Origin: Streptomyces violaceusniger Tu 4113
GTDB lineage: Bacteria; Actinomycetota; Actinomycetes; Streptomycetales; Streptomycetaceae
Assembly: GCF_000147815.2 (NCBI RefSeq)
Contig: NC_015957.1
Location: forward strand, 1,364,001 to 1,428,000
DNA: 64,000 nucleotides
Reading direction: 5' to 3'
Below, piece by piece: positions 9,835 through 17,415 of this stretch. The notes below the pieces were generated by a model. The model saw only the letters and a program-made list of their open reading frames with translations, did no database searches and was not told the DNA's origin. Position 1 is the first letter of the stretch, and each line of letters starts with the position of its first letter. The translations under genes were made by a program, and so were the position numbers.

Positions 9835-9861
9835 AACGCTCACCCTCCGCCGGTCATTCCC
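9835..9861 (-). promoter_or_regulatory. candidate SigR promoter for mycoredoxin
   Basis: Reading the minus strand, GGGAAT (9861-9856) is followed after exactly 18 bases by GTT (9837-9835). This is the published SigR-type consensus GGGAAT-N18/19-GTT. The start codon at 9790 is about 45 bp downstream, leaving room for a short leader with a purine-rich site. Confidence 0.65.
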
Positions 9862-9888
9862 GGATTCATATGACCGGAAGGCCACGGC

Positions 9889-9897
9889 TGTGGACAA
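9889..9897 (-). promoter_or_regulatory. DnaA-box match (TTGTCCACA)
   Basis: The plus strand reads TGTGGACAA, so the minus strand carries TTGTCCACA, the preferred Streptomyces DnaA box. It is a single copy in the mrx1-uvrD2 intergenic region, 40 bp before the uvrD2 start. A lone 9-mer could be chance. Confidence 0.35.
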
Positions 9898-9936
9898 CCG
9901 GCACGGGGGTCCCAGGGGACCTGGCAGCATGGCGGG

Positions 9937-12231
9937 GTGACTGCAGCAACGTCCTCCACTCTGTTCCCGCAGGGCTCCACACCGGGTTCCTACGCGGCCA
10001 CGCCGCGTGACGCCGACGCGGTGCTCGACGGGCTCGACCCCGAGCAGCGCGAGGTGGCGACGTCCCTGCACGGCGCGGTGTGCGTGCTGGCCGGGGCCGG
10101 CACCGGCAAGACCCGCGCCATCACCCACCGGATCGCCTATGGGGTGCGCGCGGGCATGCTCCAGCCCGCCAGTGTGCTGGCCGTCACCTTCACCAACCGG
10201 GCGGCGGGGGAGATGCGCGGCCGGCTGCGGCAGCTCGGCGCGGGCGGGGTGCAGGCGCGCACCTTCCACTCGGCGGCCCTGCGGCAGTTGCAGTATTTCT
10301 GGCCCAAGGCGGTCGGCGGTGAGGTGCCGCGGCTGGTCGAGCGCAAGGTGCAGCTCGTGGCAGAGGCCGCCACGCGGTGCCGGGTCCGGCTGGACCGCAA
10401 TGAGCTGCGGGACGTGACCGGCGAGATCGAATGGTCGAAGGTCACCCAGACCGTGCCCGAGGACTATCCGGCCGTGGCCGCCAAATCCGGCCGGGAGGCC
10501 CCCCGCGACGCCGCCGAGATCGGCCGGATCTACGCCACCTATGAGCAGTTGAAGCGCGACCGCGGCGTCATCGACTTCGAGGATGTGCTGCTCCTCACGG
10601 TCGGTGTGCTCCAGGAGCGGCACGACATCGCCGATCAGGTGCGCCGTCAGTACCAGCACTTCGTGGTCGACGAGTACCAGGACGTCAGCCCGCTGCAGCA
10701 GCGGCTGCTGGAGCTGTGGCTGGGCGACCGGGACAGCCTGTGCGTGGTCGGGGACGCCAGCCAGACCATCTACTCCTTCACCGGCGCCACCCCCGACCAT
10801 CTGCTGGACTTCCGCACCCGCCACCCCGGGGCCACGGTGGTCAAGCTGATCCGGGACTACCGCTCCACCCCGCAGGTGGTCCACCTGGCCAATGGGCTGC
10901 TCTCCCAGGCCCGCGGCCGGGCCGCCGAGCACCGGCTGGAGCTGGTCTCCCAGCGGGAGGCGGGCCCCGACCCGGTCTACGCCGCCTATGCGGACGAGCC
11001 GGCCGAGGCCGAGGGCACCGCCCGCCGGATCCGCGAGCTGATCACCCCGGTCGAGCAGGGGGGCGGCGGCGTCCCGGCGAGCCAGATCGCGGTCCTCTAC
11101 CGGGTCAACGCCCAGTCGGAGCTCTATGAGCAGGCGCTGGCCGATGCCCAGGTGCCCTATCAGCTCCGCGGCGCCGAGCGGTTCTTCGAGCGGCCCGAGG
11201 TGCGCGAGGCGGGGCTGCTGCTGCGCGGCGCGGCCCGCGGCAGAAGTACCGACCCGGCGCTGGCGGATGCCGACATCCCGTCCCAGGTGCGGGCCGTGCT
11301 GGGCACGCGTGGCTGGACGCCCGAGCCCCCGGCGGGGTCGGGCGCGGTGCGCGACCGCTGGGAGTCCCTGGCCGCCCTGGTGCGGCTCGCCGAGGACTTC
11401 GCGGGCAGCCGCCCCGGGGCCACGCTTTCCGATCTGGTGGCGGAGCTCGACGAGCGGGCGGCGGCGCAGCACGCCCCGACCGTCGAGGGTGTGACCCTCG
11501 CCTCACTCCACGCGGCCAAGGGCCTCGAATGGGACGCCGTCTTCCTGGTCGGTCTCACCGAGGGGATGGTGCCGATCACCTACGCCAAGACGGACCAGCA
11601 GATCGAGGAGGAGCGTCGGCTGCTCTATGTGGGGGTCACCCGCGCCCGTCACCATCTGACGCTGTCCTGGGCGCTCTCGCGGGCTCCGGGCGGCCGGGCC
11701 TCCCGTCGCCCCACCCGCTTTCTCAACGGGCTGCGGCCCGGCTCCCAGGCCGTGGGCGCCCGCACCCTCGGCGGGGCCGGCGGAATCGAGCGCGGGGCGG
11801 CGGCCCCGGGCGGGGGCGGCGGGGTGCGCAGGCGGCGCGGTCCGGTCCACTGCCGGGTGTGCGGCCGGGCGCTGACCGACGCGGGCGAGATGAAGCTGAT
11901 GCGCTGCGAGGGCTGCCCGTCCGAGCTGGACGAGGCGCTCTATGAGCGGCTGCGCGACTGGCGGGCGGAGCAGGCGGGGCTGCTGGGACAGCCGGCCTAT
12001 TGCGTGTTCACCGACAAGACACTGCTCGCGATCGCCGAGGCCGTTCCGGGAACCGGATCGGAGCTCGCCCGCATCGCCGGTGTCGGACGACGCAAGCTCG
12101 ACCGGTTCGGAGCCGACGTTCTCGCGCTGTGCGAGGGGCGGGAACTGCCCTCGGCAGTCGATGGCGAGGGGGACGACGGTGCCGGGGGAAGCCATTCGGG
12201 TGACCCTTGGCAAAACTCGACGGAAAAATAG
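9937..12231 (+). CDS. uvrD2: UvrD2-type ATP-dependent DNA helicase with HRDC domain
   Basis: This is a 3'-5' SF1 helicase of 764 aa. Motifs are GAGTGKT (about 54-60), VDEYQDV, DASQTIYSFTGA and LHAAKGLEWDAVFLVGL, followed by ERRLLYVGVTRAR. The C-terminal half has a four-Cys zinc element (CRVCGRALTDAGEMK and then CEGC) and an HRDC domain (about residues 665-745). Both are diagnostic of actinobacterial UvrD2 rather than UvrD1/PcrA. It starts at GTG 9937. The gene sits immediately upstream of wblC, as uvrD2 sits upstream of whiB7 in mycobacteria. The candidate wblC promoter begins at its stop codon, so the coding end overlaps a regulatory region. Confidence 0.93.
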   Translation: MTAATSSTLFPQGSTPGSYAATPRDADAVLDGLDPEQREVATSLHGAVCVLAGAGTGKTRAITHRIAYGVRAGMLQPASVLAVTFTNRAAGEMRGRLRQLGAGGVQARTFHSAALRQLQYFWPKAVGGEVPRLVERKVQLVAEAATRCRVRLDRNELRDVTGEIEWSKVTQTVPEDYPAVAAKSGREAPRDAAEIGRIYATYEQLKRDRGVIDFEDVLLLTVGVLQERHDIADQVRRQYQHFVVDEYQDVSPLQQRLLELWLGDRDSLCVVGDASQTIYSFTGATPDHLLDFRTRHPGATVVKLIRDYRSTPQVVHLANGLLSQARGRAAEHRLELVSQREAGPDPVYAAYADEPAEAEGTARRIRELITPVEQGGGGVPASQIAVLYRVNAQSELYEQALADAQVPYQLRGAERFFERPEVREAGLLLRGAARGRSTDPALADADIPSQVRAVLGTRGWTPEPPAGSGAVRDRWESLAALVRLAEDFAGSRPGATLSDLVAELDERAAAQHAPTVEGVTLASLHAAKGLEWDAVFLVGLTEGMVPITYAKTDQQIEEERRLLYVGVTRARHHLTLSWALSRAPGGRASRRPTRFLNGLRPGSQAVGARTLGGAGGIERGAAAPGGGGGVRRRRGPVHCRVCGRALTDAGEMKLMRCEGCPSELDEALYERLRDWRAEQAGLLGQPAYCVFTDKTLLAIAEAVPGTGSELARIAGVGRRKLDRFGADVLALCEGRELPSAVDGEGDDGAGGSHSGDPWQNSTEK

Positions 12232-12262
12232 TTTGCGCGCGCGGAGGCCATACCCATAGCCT
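12221..12262 (+). promoter_or_regulatory. candidate WblC-autoregulated promoter
   Basis: An A-rich block GGAAAAATAG (12222-12231) directly precedes a TTGCGC -35 (12233-12238). After an 18-bp spacer comes TAGCCT (12257-12262), a TAnnnT -10. An AT-rich element touching the -35 is the hallmark of WhiB7/WblC-activated promoters. It overlaps the uvrD2 stop and would drive the long wblC leader. Confidence 0.5.
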
Positions 12263-12371
12263 TCCGAACACGGAGACAACGGCCCTTCCAGGAGCCGAGG
12301 ATTCCGTGTTGTACTGAACACCCGGACTGGTTTCGATCGGTCCCTGAGACGCCGAGAGGAGGCGAAGACCA

Positions 12372-12638
12372 GTGATCACCTTCATCAACACCATCAAAAA
12401 GGCCGATCGATCGGTCGTCGCCACCTGCCTGCTCGGCTCCGCGCTTCCTGGCACCGGTATGCCCGGCGTCAATGAGGAGCGCCTCAGTGAGCGACCGATC
12501 CAGGCACCTGCGGTAACGGCAGTGGCACAGGCAATGGCCTATGCCTTTGCGGCCAATGGTGCCGAATCCCGGGCGACGCAGCAGCACCACAAGACGTGGG
12601 CCTTCCGCAGGCTCGAACCCTGGAGTTATCCAGCCTGA
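12372..12638 (+). CDS. wblC leader ORF (regulatory uORF candidate)
   Basis: This is an 88-codon ORF in the wblC leader, starting at GTG 12372 with a GAGGAGG-type site about 10 bases upstream. It resembles no enzyme family I know. It ends RRLEPWSYPA just before an intrinsic terminator. Its last codons (CCC TGG A, 12618-12624) can pair with TCCAGGG (12660-12666), which is the foot of the terminator's 5' arm. Its stop codon lies inside a small hairpin (12634-12650). This is the layout expected of a translated leader sensing ribosome stalling. WhiB7/WblC genes are known to be induced by ribosome-targeting antibiotics through leader uORFs. The start codon is less certain than the 3' end; a shorter uORF could be the functional one. 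Confidence 0.6.
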   Translation: MITFINTIKKADRSVVATCLLGSALPGTGMPGVNEERLSERPIQAPAVTAVAQAMAYAFAANGAESRATQQHHKTWAFRRLEPWSYPA

Positions 12639-12705
12639 TCCAGGATCAGGTCGGCACCTTCCAGGGCCGCGGAACCCACACCGGGATCCGCGGCCCTTTT
12701 GATTT
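12618..12705 (+). promoter_or_regulatory. wblC transcription attenuator (terminator/antiterminator)
   Basis: An 11-bp perfect stem (12663-12673 with 12687-12697, GC-rich, 13-nt loop) ends in TTTT then GATTT, a textbook intrinsic terminator 50 bp before the wblC start. A competing 7-bp helix pairs CCCTGGA (12618-12624, inside the uORF) with TCCAGGG (12660-12666). It would break the base of the terminator. A third hairpin CCTGAT/ATCAGG (12634-12650) covers the uORF stop. Confidence 0.7.
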
Positions 12706-12753
12706 GCCAGAGCCCGGCCACCAGCCGGACCAAAGAGACGAGGACCACACACC

Positions 12754-13116
12754 GTGCAACTCAACGCACACGCCCCGTCCGCATCGACCGACCTGAACCC
12801 ACCGCCTGACTCCTCGGAGGACTCCTTGACCCCGCTCACCGCCCTCACCGAACTCGATGACGCCATCGAGAACCTGGGTGTAGCTGTTCCGTGCCGTTCG
12901 TACGACCCGGAGGTCTTCTTCGCCGAGTCCCCGGCCGACGTCGAGTACGCGAAGTCGCTGTGCCAGACCTGCCCGCTGCGTGAGGCCTGCCTCGCCGGTG
13001 CCAAGGACCGTCGCGAGCCCTGGGGCGTCTGGGGCGGGGAGCTCTTCGTCCAGGGCGTGGTGGTCGCCCGCAAGCGGCCGCGTGGCCGCCCGCGTAAGAA
13101 CCCGGTTGCGGCATGA
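12754..13116 (+). CDS. wblC: WblC / WhiB7-type Fe-S regulator of intrinsic antibiotic resistance
   Basis: This is a 120-aa WhiB-family protein. The four cluster Cys are 47, 70, 73 and 79 (C-X22-C-X2-C-X5-C). The turn motif is EPWGVWGGE (88-96); the EPW form is typical of WhiB7. A C-terminal AT-hook, RGRPRK (110-115), is the feature that distinguishes WhiB7/WblC from other Wbl proteins. The family binds the primary sigma factor and activates resistance genes after ribosome-targeting antibiotics, including its own gene. It starts at GTG 12754 downstream of the attenuator. Its stop overlaps the next ORF by 4 bp. Position after uvrD2 agrees with the mycobacterial whiB7 locus. Confidence 0.95.
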   Translation: MQLNAHAPSASTDLNPPPDSSEDSLTPLTALTELDDAIENLGVAVPCRSYDPEVFFAESPADVEYAKSLCQTCPLREACLAGAKDRREPWGVWGGELFVQGVVVARKRPRGRPRKNPVAA

Positions 13117-13424
13117 GCACCACCGGCACCATCGATCGCCCAGCGACGCACGACCCCATGAAGCAGGTCCCGACGATGACCCCACCGGTCTCCGACACCC
13201 CAGCACCCGAAACGTCCGGCGCGCCCGAGTCGCGCCAGAACAGGAACCGAGAGATGCAACTCATCCAAGAAGCCCTGGCGCGTGCGCATATGCACGACCG
13301 GCTTCAGGAGGCAGAGTCCGAACGGCCCGCCGCTCGGCTCGCCGCCGCCCGCCGGATGCAGCGCCGCGCGGAGCGTGCCTCGCTCCGCGCCCGCCGTGCC
13401 CTGGCCATGGCGCTCATGCAGTGA
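13113..13424 (+). CDS. hypothetical 103-aa protein translationally coupled to wblC
   Basis: The start ATG overlaps the wblC stop (ATGA), so the two genes are almost certainly translated from one mRNA. The N-terminal 45 residues are Pro/Thr/Ser-rich and probably disordered. The C-terminal half (about 48-103) is a strongly charged Arg/Ala/Glu helix without Cys, a candidate coiled coil or nucleic-acid-binding helix. I recognise no family. Because it is co-expressed with WblC after antibiotic stress, a role near the ribosome, RNA or WblC itself is possible but unproven. A strong terminator follows at 13509. Confidence 0.75.
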   Translation: MSTTGTIDRPATHDPMKQVPTMTPPVSDTPAPETSGAPESRQNRNREMQLIQEALARAHMHDRLQEAESERPAARLAAARRMQRRAERASLRARRALAMALMQ

Positions 13425-13508
13425 CCACCAGGTGCGGTACCGGCCAGAGCCGGGGCTGACAGCACCACACGCCGACGGGTCATACGCCGACCCGTCACGT
13501 GACCACAG

Positions 13509-13536
13509 AGGGCCGGTCCGATCGGACCGGCCCTTT
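13509..13536. terminator. bidirectional intrinsic terminator
   Basis: A perfect palindrome runs from 13509 to 13534 (12-bp GC-rich arms around a central AT) and is followed by TTT. It ends the wblC transcript and, in the opposite direction, lies downstream of the convergent ABC1 kinase gene. Confidence 0.85.
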
Positions 13537-13609
13537 GGCTACCCCGAAGCGCCTGCGCTCCGGGGCGACACCACCCGGCGGCAGAGGCGCGGCCGGGTGC
13601 CGCGCGTGC

Positions 13610-15142
13610 TCAGGCCGAGGTCTCCGCGGCCTCGGACTTCTCCTCGGTGCCCTGTGCGGCACCTTCTCCGGCTTTGGCGGCTTCCCCGGTTCCGGCGGCT
13701 TCTTTGGCTTCGGCGCCTTCTTCGATACCGGCGAGTTCTTCGGCTTCGACGGCTTCTCCGGTTGCGGCGCCTTCTTCAGCTTCGGCGCCGTCCTCGGGTT
13801 CCGGGCTCTTGGCGAAGCCGGGGACCCATGCCTCGAGTTCATCCCGCAGCCGCACCGTGGCGCCCAACTGGCACAGCACCCCGATGGTGCTCAGGGTCAC
13901 CCGGTGGATCAGCAGATAGGCGGGCGGCAGATTCAGCTGATTGCCCAGCTCATGGACGGGGGAGTGACGGTCGGCCATCCGCGCCGCCTGGCTGCGCAGC
14001 CACTGCCGGTCGAAGACGAACGCGTCGACCTGGGCCGGTTCGAGGATCGGCAGCAGAAAGTCCAGCAGGTCGTCCGGGTCCATCTCGATGGTCGGCTTGA
14101 CGAAGCCCTCCCCGCGCATCAGCTCGTAGACCCCCATGGCGTCGCCCTGGAGTGCCATGCGCAGTGCGATGCCGATGGGCTCCGGAAGCCCTTCCGGGAG
14201 CCGGTTCACCGAACCGAAGTCCAGCACCCCCAGCTTCCACCGCTCCGGCGGTCCGTCCGGGGCGTCACCGGTCAGCAGCCGGAAGTTTCCCGGATGCGGA
14301 TCGGCGTGCAGCAGTCCGGTGCGGGACGCCCCCGAGAACAGGAAGCGGGCCAGTAGCTGCCCGGCGCGGCCCCGCTCCTCCTGGGTGCCGTCGGCGATCA
14401 CCTCGGAGAGCGGTATCCCCTCGAGCCATTCGGTGATCAGTATCTGATCGCTCTGGTGCACCACCGCGGGCACCACGATCTCCGCGTCCTGCGCGTACTC
14501 CTCCGCATGGGCCCGCTGGGACGCCGCCTCCAGTTCGTAGTCCAGCTCCTCGGCGACCCGGTCGCGCAACTCCGCGATCAGCGGCTTGATGTCCAGCCCC
14601 GGTACCAGCGGCCCCAGCACCCGGGCGAAGCGGCTCAGTTGGTTGAGGTCGGACAGCAGCGCCTCGCCCGCGCCCGGGTACTGCACCTTGACCGCCACCG
14701 TGCGCCCGTCGTGCCAGACCGCCCGATGCACCTGCCCGATCGAGGCGGCCGCCGCCGGCTTGTCCTCGAACTCCTGGAACAGCTCCGGCCAGTCCGGGCC
14801 CAGCCGCTCCTCCAGAGCCGCGTGGACCGTGCGGCTGGGCATGGGAGGGGCCGCTTCCTGGAGCTTGGTCAGGGCCGCTCGGTAGGGCCTGGCTATCTCC
14901 TCGGGCAGCGCCGACTCGAAGACCGACATGGCCTGCCCGAGCTTCATGGCCCCGCCCTTGAGCTCACCGAGGACCTTGAACATCTGCTCGGCGGTGCGCT
15001 GCTGTACCTCGCGCGCGACCATCTCCGCCGGCCGTCCCCCTATCCGCTTCCCGAGCCCCCACGTGGCGCGCCCCGCGAATCCCAAGGGCAGCGCCGCCAG
15101 TTTGGCGGTACGGGTGATCGCCTTGCGCGGCAGATCGGTCAT
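13610..15142 (-). CDS. ABC1/AarF (UbiB-like) atypical kinase
   Basis: This is an AarF/ABC1-family protein-kinase-like protein of about 510 aa. Family marks include the KxGQ-type segment (GGAMKLGQAMSVFE), the Ala-rich loop region (SIGQVHRAVWHDGRTVAVKVQYPG), the HADPHPGNF catalytic loop and the LDFG metal-binding motif. Such proteins support lipid or quinone-linked pathways, usually at membranes. ATG 15142 is chosen because GGAGGGG lies just upstream; the longer TTG start would be made of that site. The C-terminal 60 residues are a low-complexity Glu/Ala/Gly/Lys tail outside the kinase fold. Conserved next to uvrD2-whiB7 in mycobacteria. Substrate unknown. Confidence 0.88.
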   Translation of the reverse strand: MTDLPRKAITRTAKLAALPLGFAGRATWGLGKRIGGRPAEMVAREVQQRTAEQMFKVLGELKGGAMKLGQAMSVFESALPEEIARPYRAALTKLQEAAPPMPSRTVHAALEERLGPDWPELFQEFEDKPAAAASIGQVHRAVWHDGRTVAVKVQYPGAGEALLSDLNQLSRFARVLGPLVPGLDIKPLIAELRDRVAEELDYELEAASQRAHAEEYAQDAEIVVPAVVHQSDQILITEWLEGIPLSEVIADGTQEERGRAGQLLARFLFSGASRTGLLHADPHPGNFRLLTGDAPDGPPERWKLGVLDFGSVNRLPEGLPEPIGIALRMALQGDAMGVYELMRGEGFVKPTIEMDPDDLLDFLLPILEPAQVDAFVFDRQWLRSQAARMADRHSPVHELGNQLNLPPAYLLIHRVTLSTIGVLCQLGATVRLRDELEAWVPGFAKSPEPEDGAEAEEGAATGEAVEAEELAGIEEGAEAKEAAGTGEAAKAGEGAAQGTEEKSEAAETSA

Positions 15143-15217
15143 GCGCCCCTCCAACTACAGCCGTGCCATCCCGGAGGGTGGCCCCCGGGCCCCCGTCGCC
15201 CACTCCACGGACGTGGG

Positions 15218-16357
15218 TCACCCGGACATTGTCGCGTGCGGTGCCTCTGCGGCCGAGGCATATACGGCATCCTCCTCCCCGGCTGCTCCGCAGCCGCATC
15301 CGGGATGTGCTACGACCGGACGCGCCTCCCAGACGAGGGAGGGAAGCGCCAACTCCCACCGGACCCCCGCGCCCCCGGAGGGCCGGCCGTCGAGGAAGGC
15401 CAGCGCCTGCACCGCGGTGAGCCCCGCCACCACCATCGCCAGCGCCGCGTCACAGGCCGGGGCGGTCCGCCGCCGCCCGGACCGCCACTGCGCGAGCATC
15501 CGCGGCCAGACGGGCTCCCGCTCGGCACGGCCCGCCGCGGCACAGCCCGCGCAGGGCGTCATGCCCGGCACCACCAGGGGCCCCACGACCCCCGTCGCCT
15601 CGAGGACTCCCGCATAGAGATGGGGTGTCCCGGAGGCGAGCAGCGGCTGGGCCGACTCCGGATCCGGTGCGTATGCGGCGAGGCCGTCACGCGGGGCGAT
15701 CACCACAAGCGCCAGACCGGGCTCTCCCGAGGGGACCTGCTCTTCTGCGCAGGTCCGCTCACGCACGGACCGGCGCGGCAGCGGACCGGGCGCGGTCTGT
15801 CGCACCACGCGACGCGCGGCCACATCCCTGCGCTCCCCGATCTGCTCGGCCGACAGCCCGCCGGGAGCCACATCCCAGGGCTCGACACGGCCTCCGTCCA
15901 CCACATCGACCCGGCCGATCCCCGAGCCCGACAGCGCGGCCGCGACCGCCGCCCCGACCCGGCCGGCGCCTCGCACCTGAACCCGCATCGCCCGCCGTGC
16001 GGCGAGCAGCCGCGCCGCCGCCCCGGGCTCGGGATGCAGCACCGACAGGGCCCCCGCGTCGGGCCGCAGCCGGTCCAGGGCCGCGGCGGGCTCACCGCCG
16101 TCCCTCGGCTCGTCCAGCAGACCGGCCGCCGCCAGCCGGTCCACCAGTGCGTCGGCCCGGCCCTCCGGCAGCCCGATGGCCCGGGCCTCCTGCCGCAGCA
16201 GCGGCAGACCGCGTGTGCCGTCCAGCAGCTCCAGAAAGCTGCCCGTGGCCGTGTCCACCGGCCCCATCACCACCGCATGCGCCCGGGCCACCCCGAACTG
16301 GATCGTGTCCCGGCTCCGCCAGCCGCGCCGCAGCGCGGGCTTGAGCATCGGATGCAT
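15218..16357 (-). CDS. ThiF/E1-like adenylyltransferase-fold protein (TOMM leader-binding type)
   Basis: This is a 379-aa protein. Its N-terminal part (about 1-90) resembles the peptide-binding domain of cyclodehydratase partners. A Rossmann E1-like domain starting VRGAGRVGAAVAAAL (about 120) follows, with VDVVDGG as the next strand. A downstream PCAGCAAAG pair of Cys is typical of a zinc site in this group. ThiF-like proteins in azole/azoline peptide clusters bind the leader peptide for cyclisation. Here there is no precursor, YcaO or dehydrogenase nearby, so the assignment is by fold only. ATG 16357 has a G-rich site; the 26 upstream codons look non-coding. Divergent from the metallopeptidase gene. 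Confidence 0.7.
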   Translation of the reverse strand: MHPMLKPALRRGWRSRDTIQFGVARAHAVVMGPVDTATGSFLELLDGTRGLPLLRQEARAIGLPEGRADALVDRLAAAGLLDEPRDGGEPAAALDRLRPDAGALSVLHPEPGAAARLLAARRAMRVQVRGAGRVGAAVAAALSGSGIGRVDVVDGGRVEPWDVAPGGLSAEQIGERRDVAARRVVRQTAPGPLPRRSVRERTCAEEQVPSGEPGLALVVIAPRDGLAAYAPDPESAQPLLASGTPHLYAGVLEATGVVGPLVVPGMTPCAGCAAAGRAEREPVWPRMLAQWRSGRRRTAPACDAALAMVVAGLTAVQALAFLDGRPSGGAGVRWELALPSLVWEARPVVAHPGCGCGAAGEEDAVYASAAEAPHATMSG

Positions 16358-16495
16358 CGCCGCCCCCCCGTGTGATGTTCTGTGGATCTTCGTGTCTGTA
16401 CTTACCTGTTCATGACTTTTCGCGTTGAGTTGCACCGGTTCGCTTCCGTTGCACCGCCCTCAGCATGCGGGCCGGCACCCGAAGCCCGCAGAGCG

Positions 16496-16504
16496 TTATC
16501 CACA
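16496..16504 (+). promoter_or_regulatory. DnaA-box match (TTATCCACA)
   Basis: A perfect 9-mer DnaA consensus lies in the divergent promoter region between the ThiF-like and metallopeptidase genes. It is single-copy in this gap and may be fortuitous. It is the second perfect DnaA-box match in intergenic DNA of this window. Confidence 0.3.
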
Positions 16505-16623
16505 GGCGGTGGAATAAGTCGTACGAACGCCGGTCGTACAAGCCGTGCACACCGTGGAGTGGTTCGGTCCGCAACAAGGTGCGGGGCGGGACTTCCCCGG
16601 CGGCCACCGGGTAACGTCGGGGC

Positions 16624-17250
16624 GTGCCCGCCGATCCGTCCTCTCGCACCGCGGGGGAGAACCCCCGCAGCGCCGCGAGCGCACCGCGCACCGTCCCGAG
16701 CCCGCAGAGCCGAGGCTCGGGCGCGAGCGCGGTCGAGGTCCGCCGGAGCAGCCGGCGGCGCAGGACGGTCTCCGCCTATCGCGAGGGCGACCGCACCGTC
16801 GTCCTCATCCCCGCCCGGATGTCCGAGGCCGAGGAGCAGCGCTGGGTGAGCGTCATGCTGGACAAGCTGGCCGCGCAGGAGAGCAAGCGGATGCTGGGCG
16901 ACGCGGAGCTGGCCGCCCGCGCCGAGCTGCTCTCCGGCCAGTACCTGGGCGGGCGGGCCCGGCCCGCCTCCGTCCGCTGGGTCACCAACCAGAACACCCG
17001 CTGGGGGTCGTGCACCCCCGCCGAGGGCAGCATCCGGCTCTCGCACCGGCTCCAGGGCATGCCCGAGTACGTCGTGGACTATGTGCTCCTCCACGAGCTG
17101 GCCCATCTGCTGGTGCCGGGTCACGGCCGGCGCTTCTGGCAGCTTCTGGAGGCGTATCCGCGGACCGAGCGGGCGCGGGGCTATCTCGAAGGGGTGGTCG
17201 CCGCCGGGCGGTTGCCGCATCTTTCCGGGCCCGGGGACGACCAGCCGTAG
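16624..17250 (+). CDS. YgjP-type (DUF45, M48-like) metallopeptidase
   Basis: This is a 208-aa protein whose core ends in the zinc motif HELAHLLVPGHGRRFW, that is HExxH with a third His six residues further on, about residue 157 onward. The preceding NQNTRWGSCTPAEGSIRLS stretch is the characteristic YgjP/WLM family strand. The first 50 residues are Ser/Arg/Pro-rich and likely disordered. GTG 16624 follows GTCGGGGC. The family comprises cytoplasmic zinc metallopeptidases of poorly defined substrate. It stands alone between divergent and downstream transcription units. Confidence 0.85.
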   Translation: MPADPSSRTAGENPRSAASAPRTVPSPQSRGSGASAVEVRRSSRRRRTVSAYREGDRTVVLIPARMSEAEEQRWVSVMLDKLAAQESKRMLGDAELAARAELLSGQYLGGRARPASVRWVTNQNTRWGSCTPAEGSIRLSHRLQGMPEYVVDYVLLHELAHLLVPGHGRRFWQLLEAYPRTERARGYLEGVVAAGRLPHLSGPGDDQP

Positions 17251-17415
17251 GGGACCACGCGCGGCCGTGGGGCCACGCGTGTGCCGTAACGGAACCACCC
17301 CCGTGCCGTAACGGAACCACACCCGTGTTCCTTGGCGTCGCTCATAGTCGGCGGCAGCGGTTAGCCTGGCGCGCAATGCACTCACCGGTACGGCGATGGG
17401 GGACGGTCCTAACGT

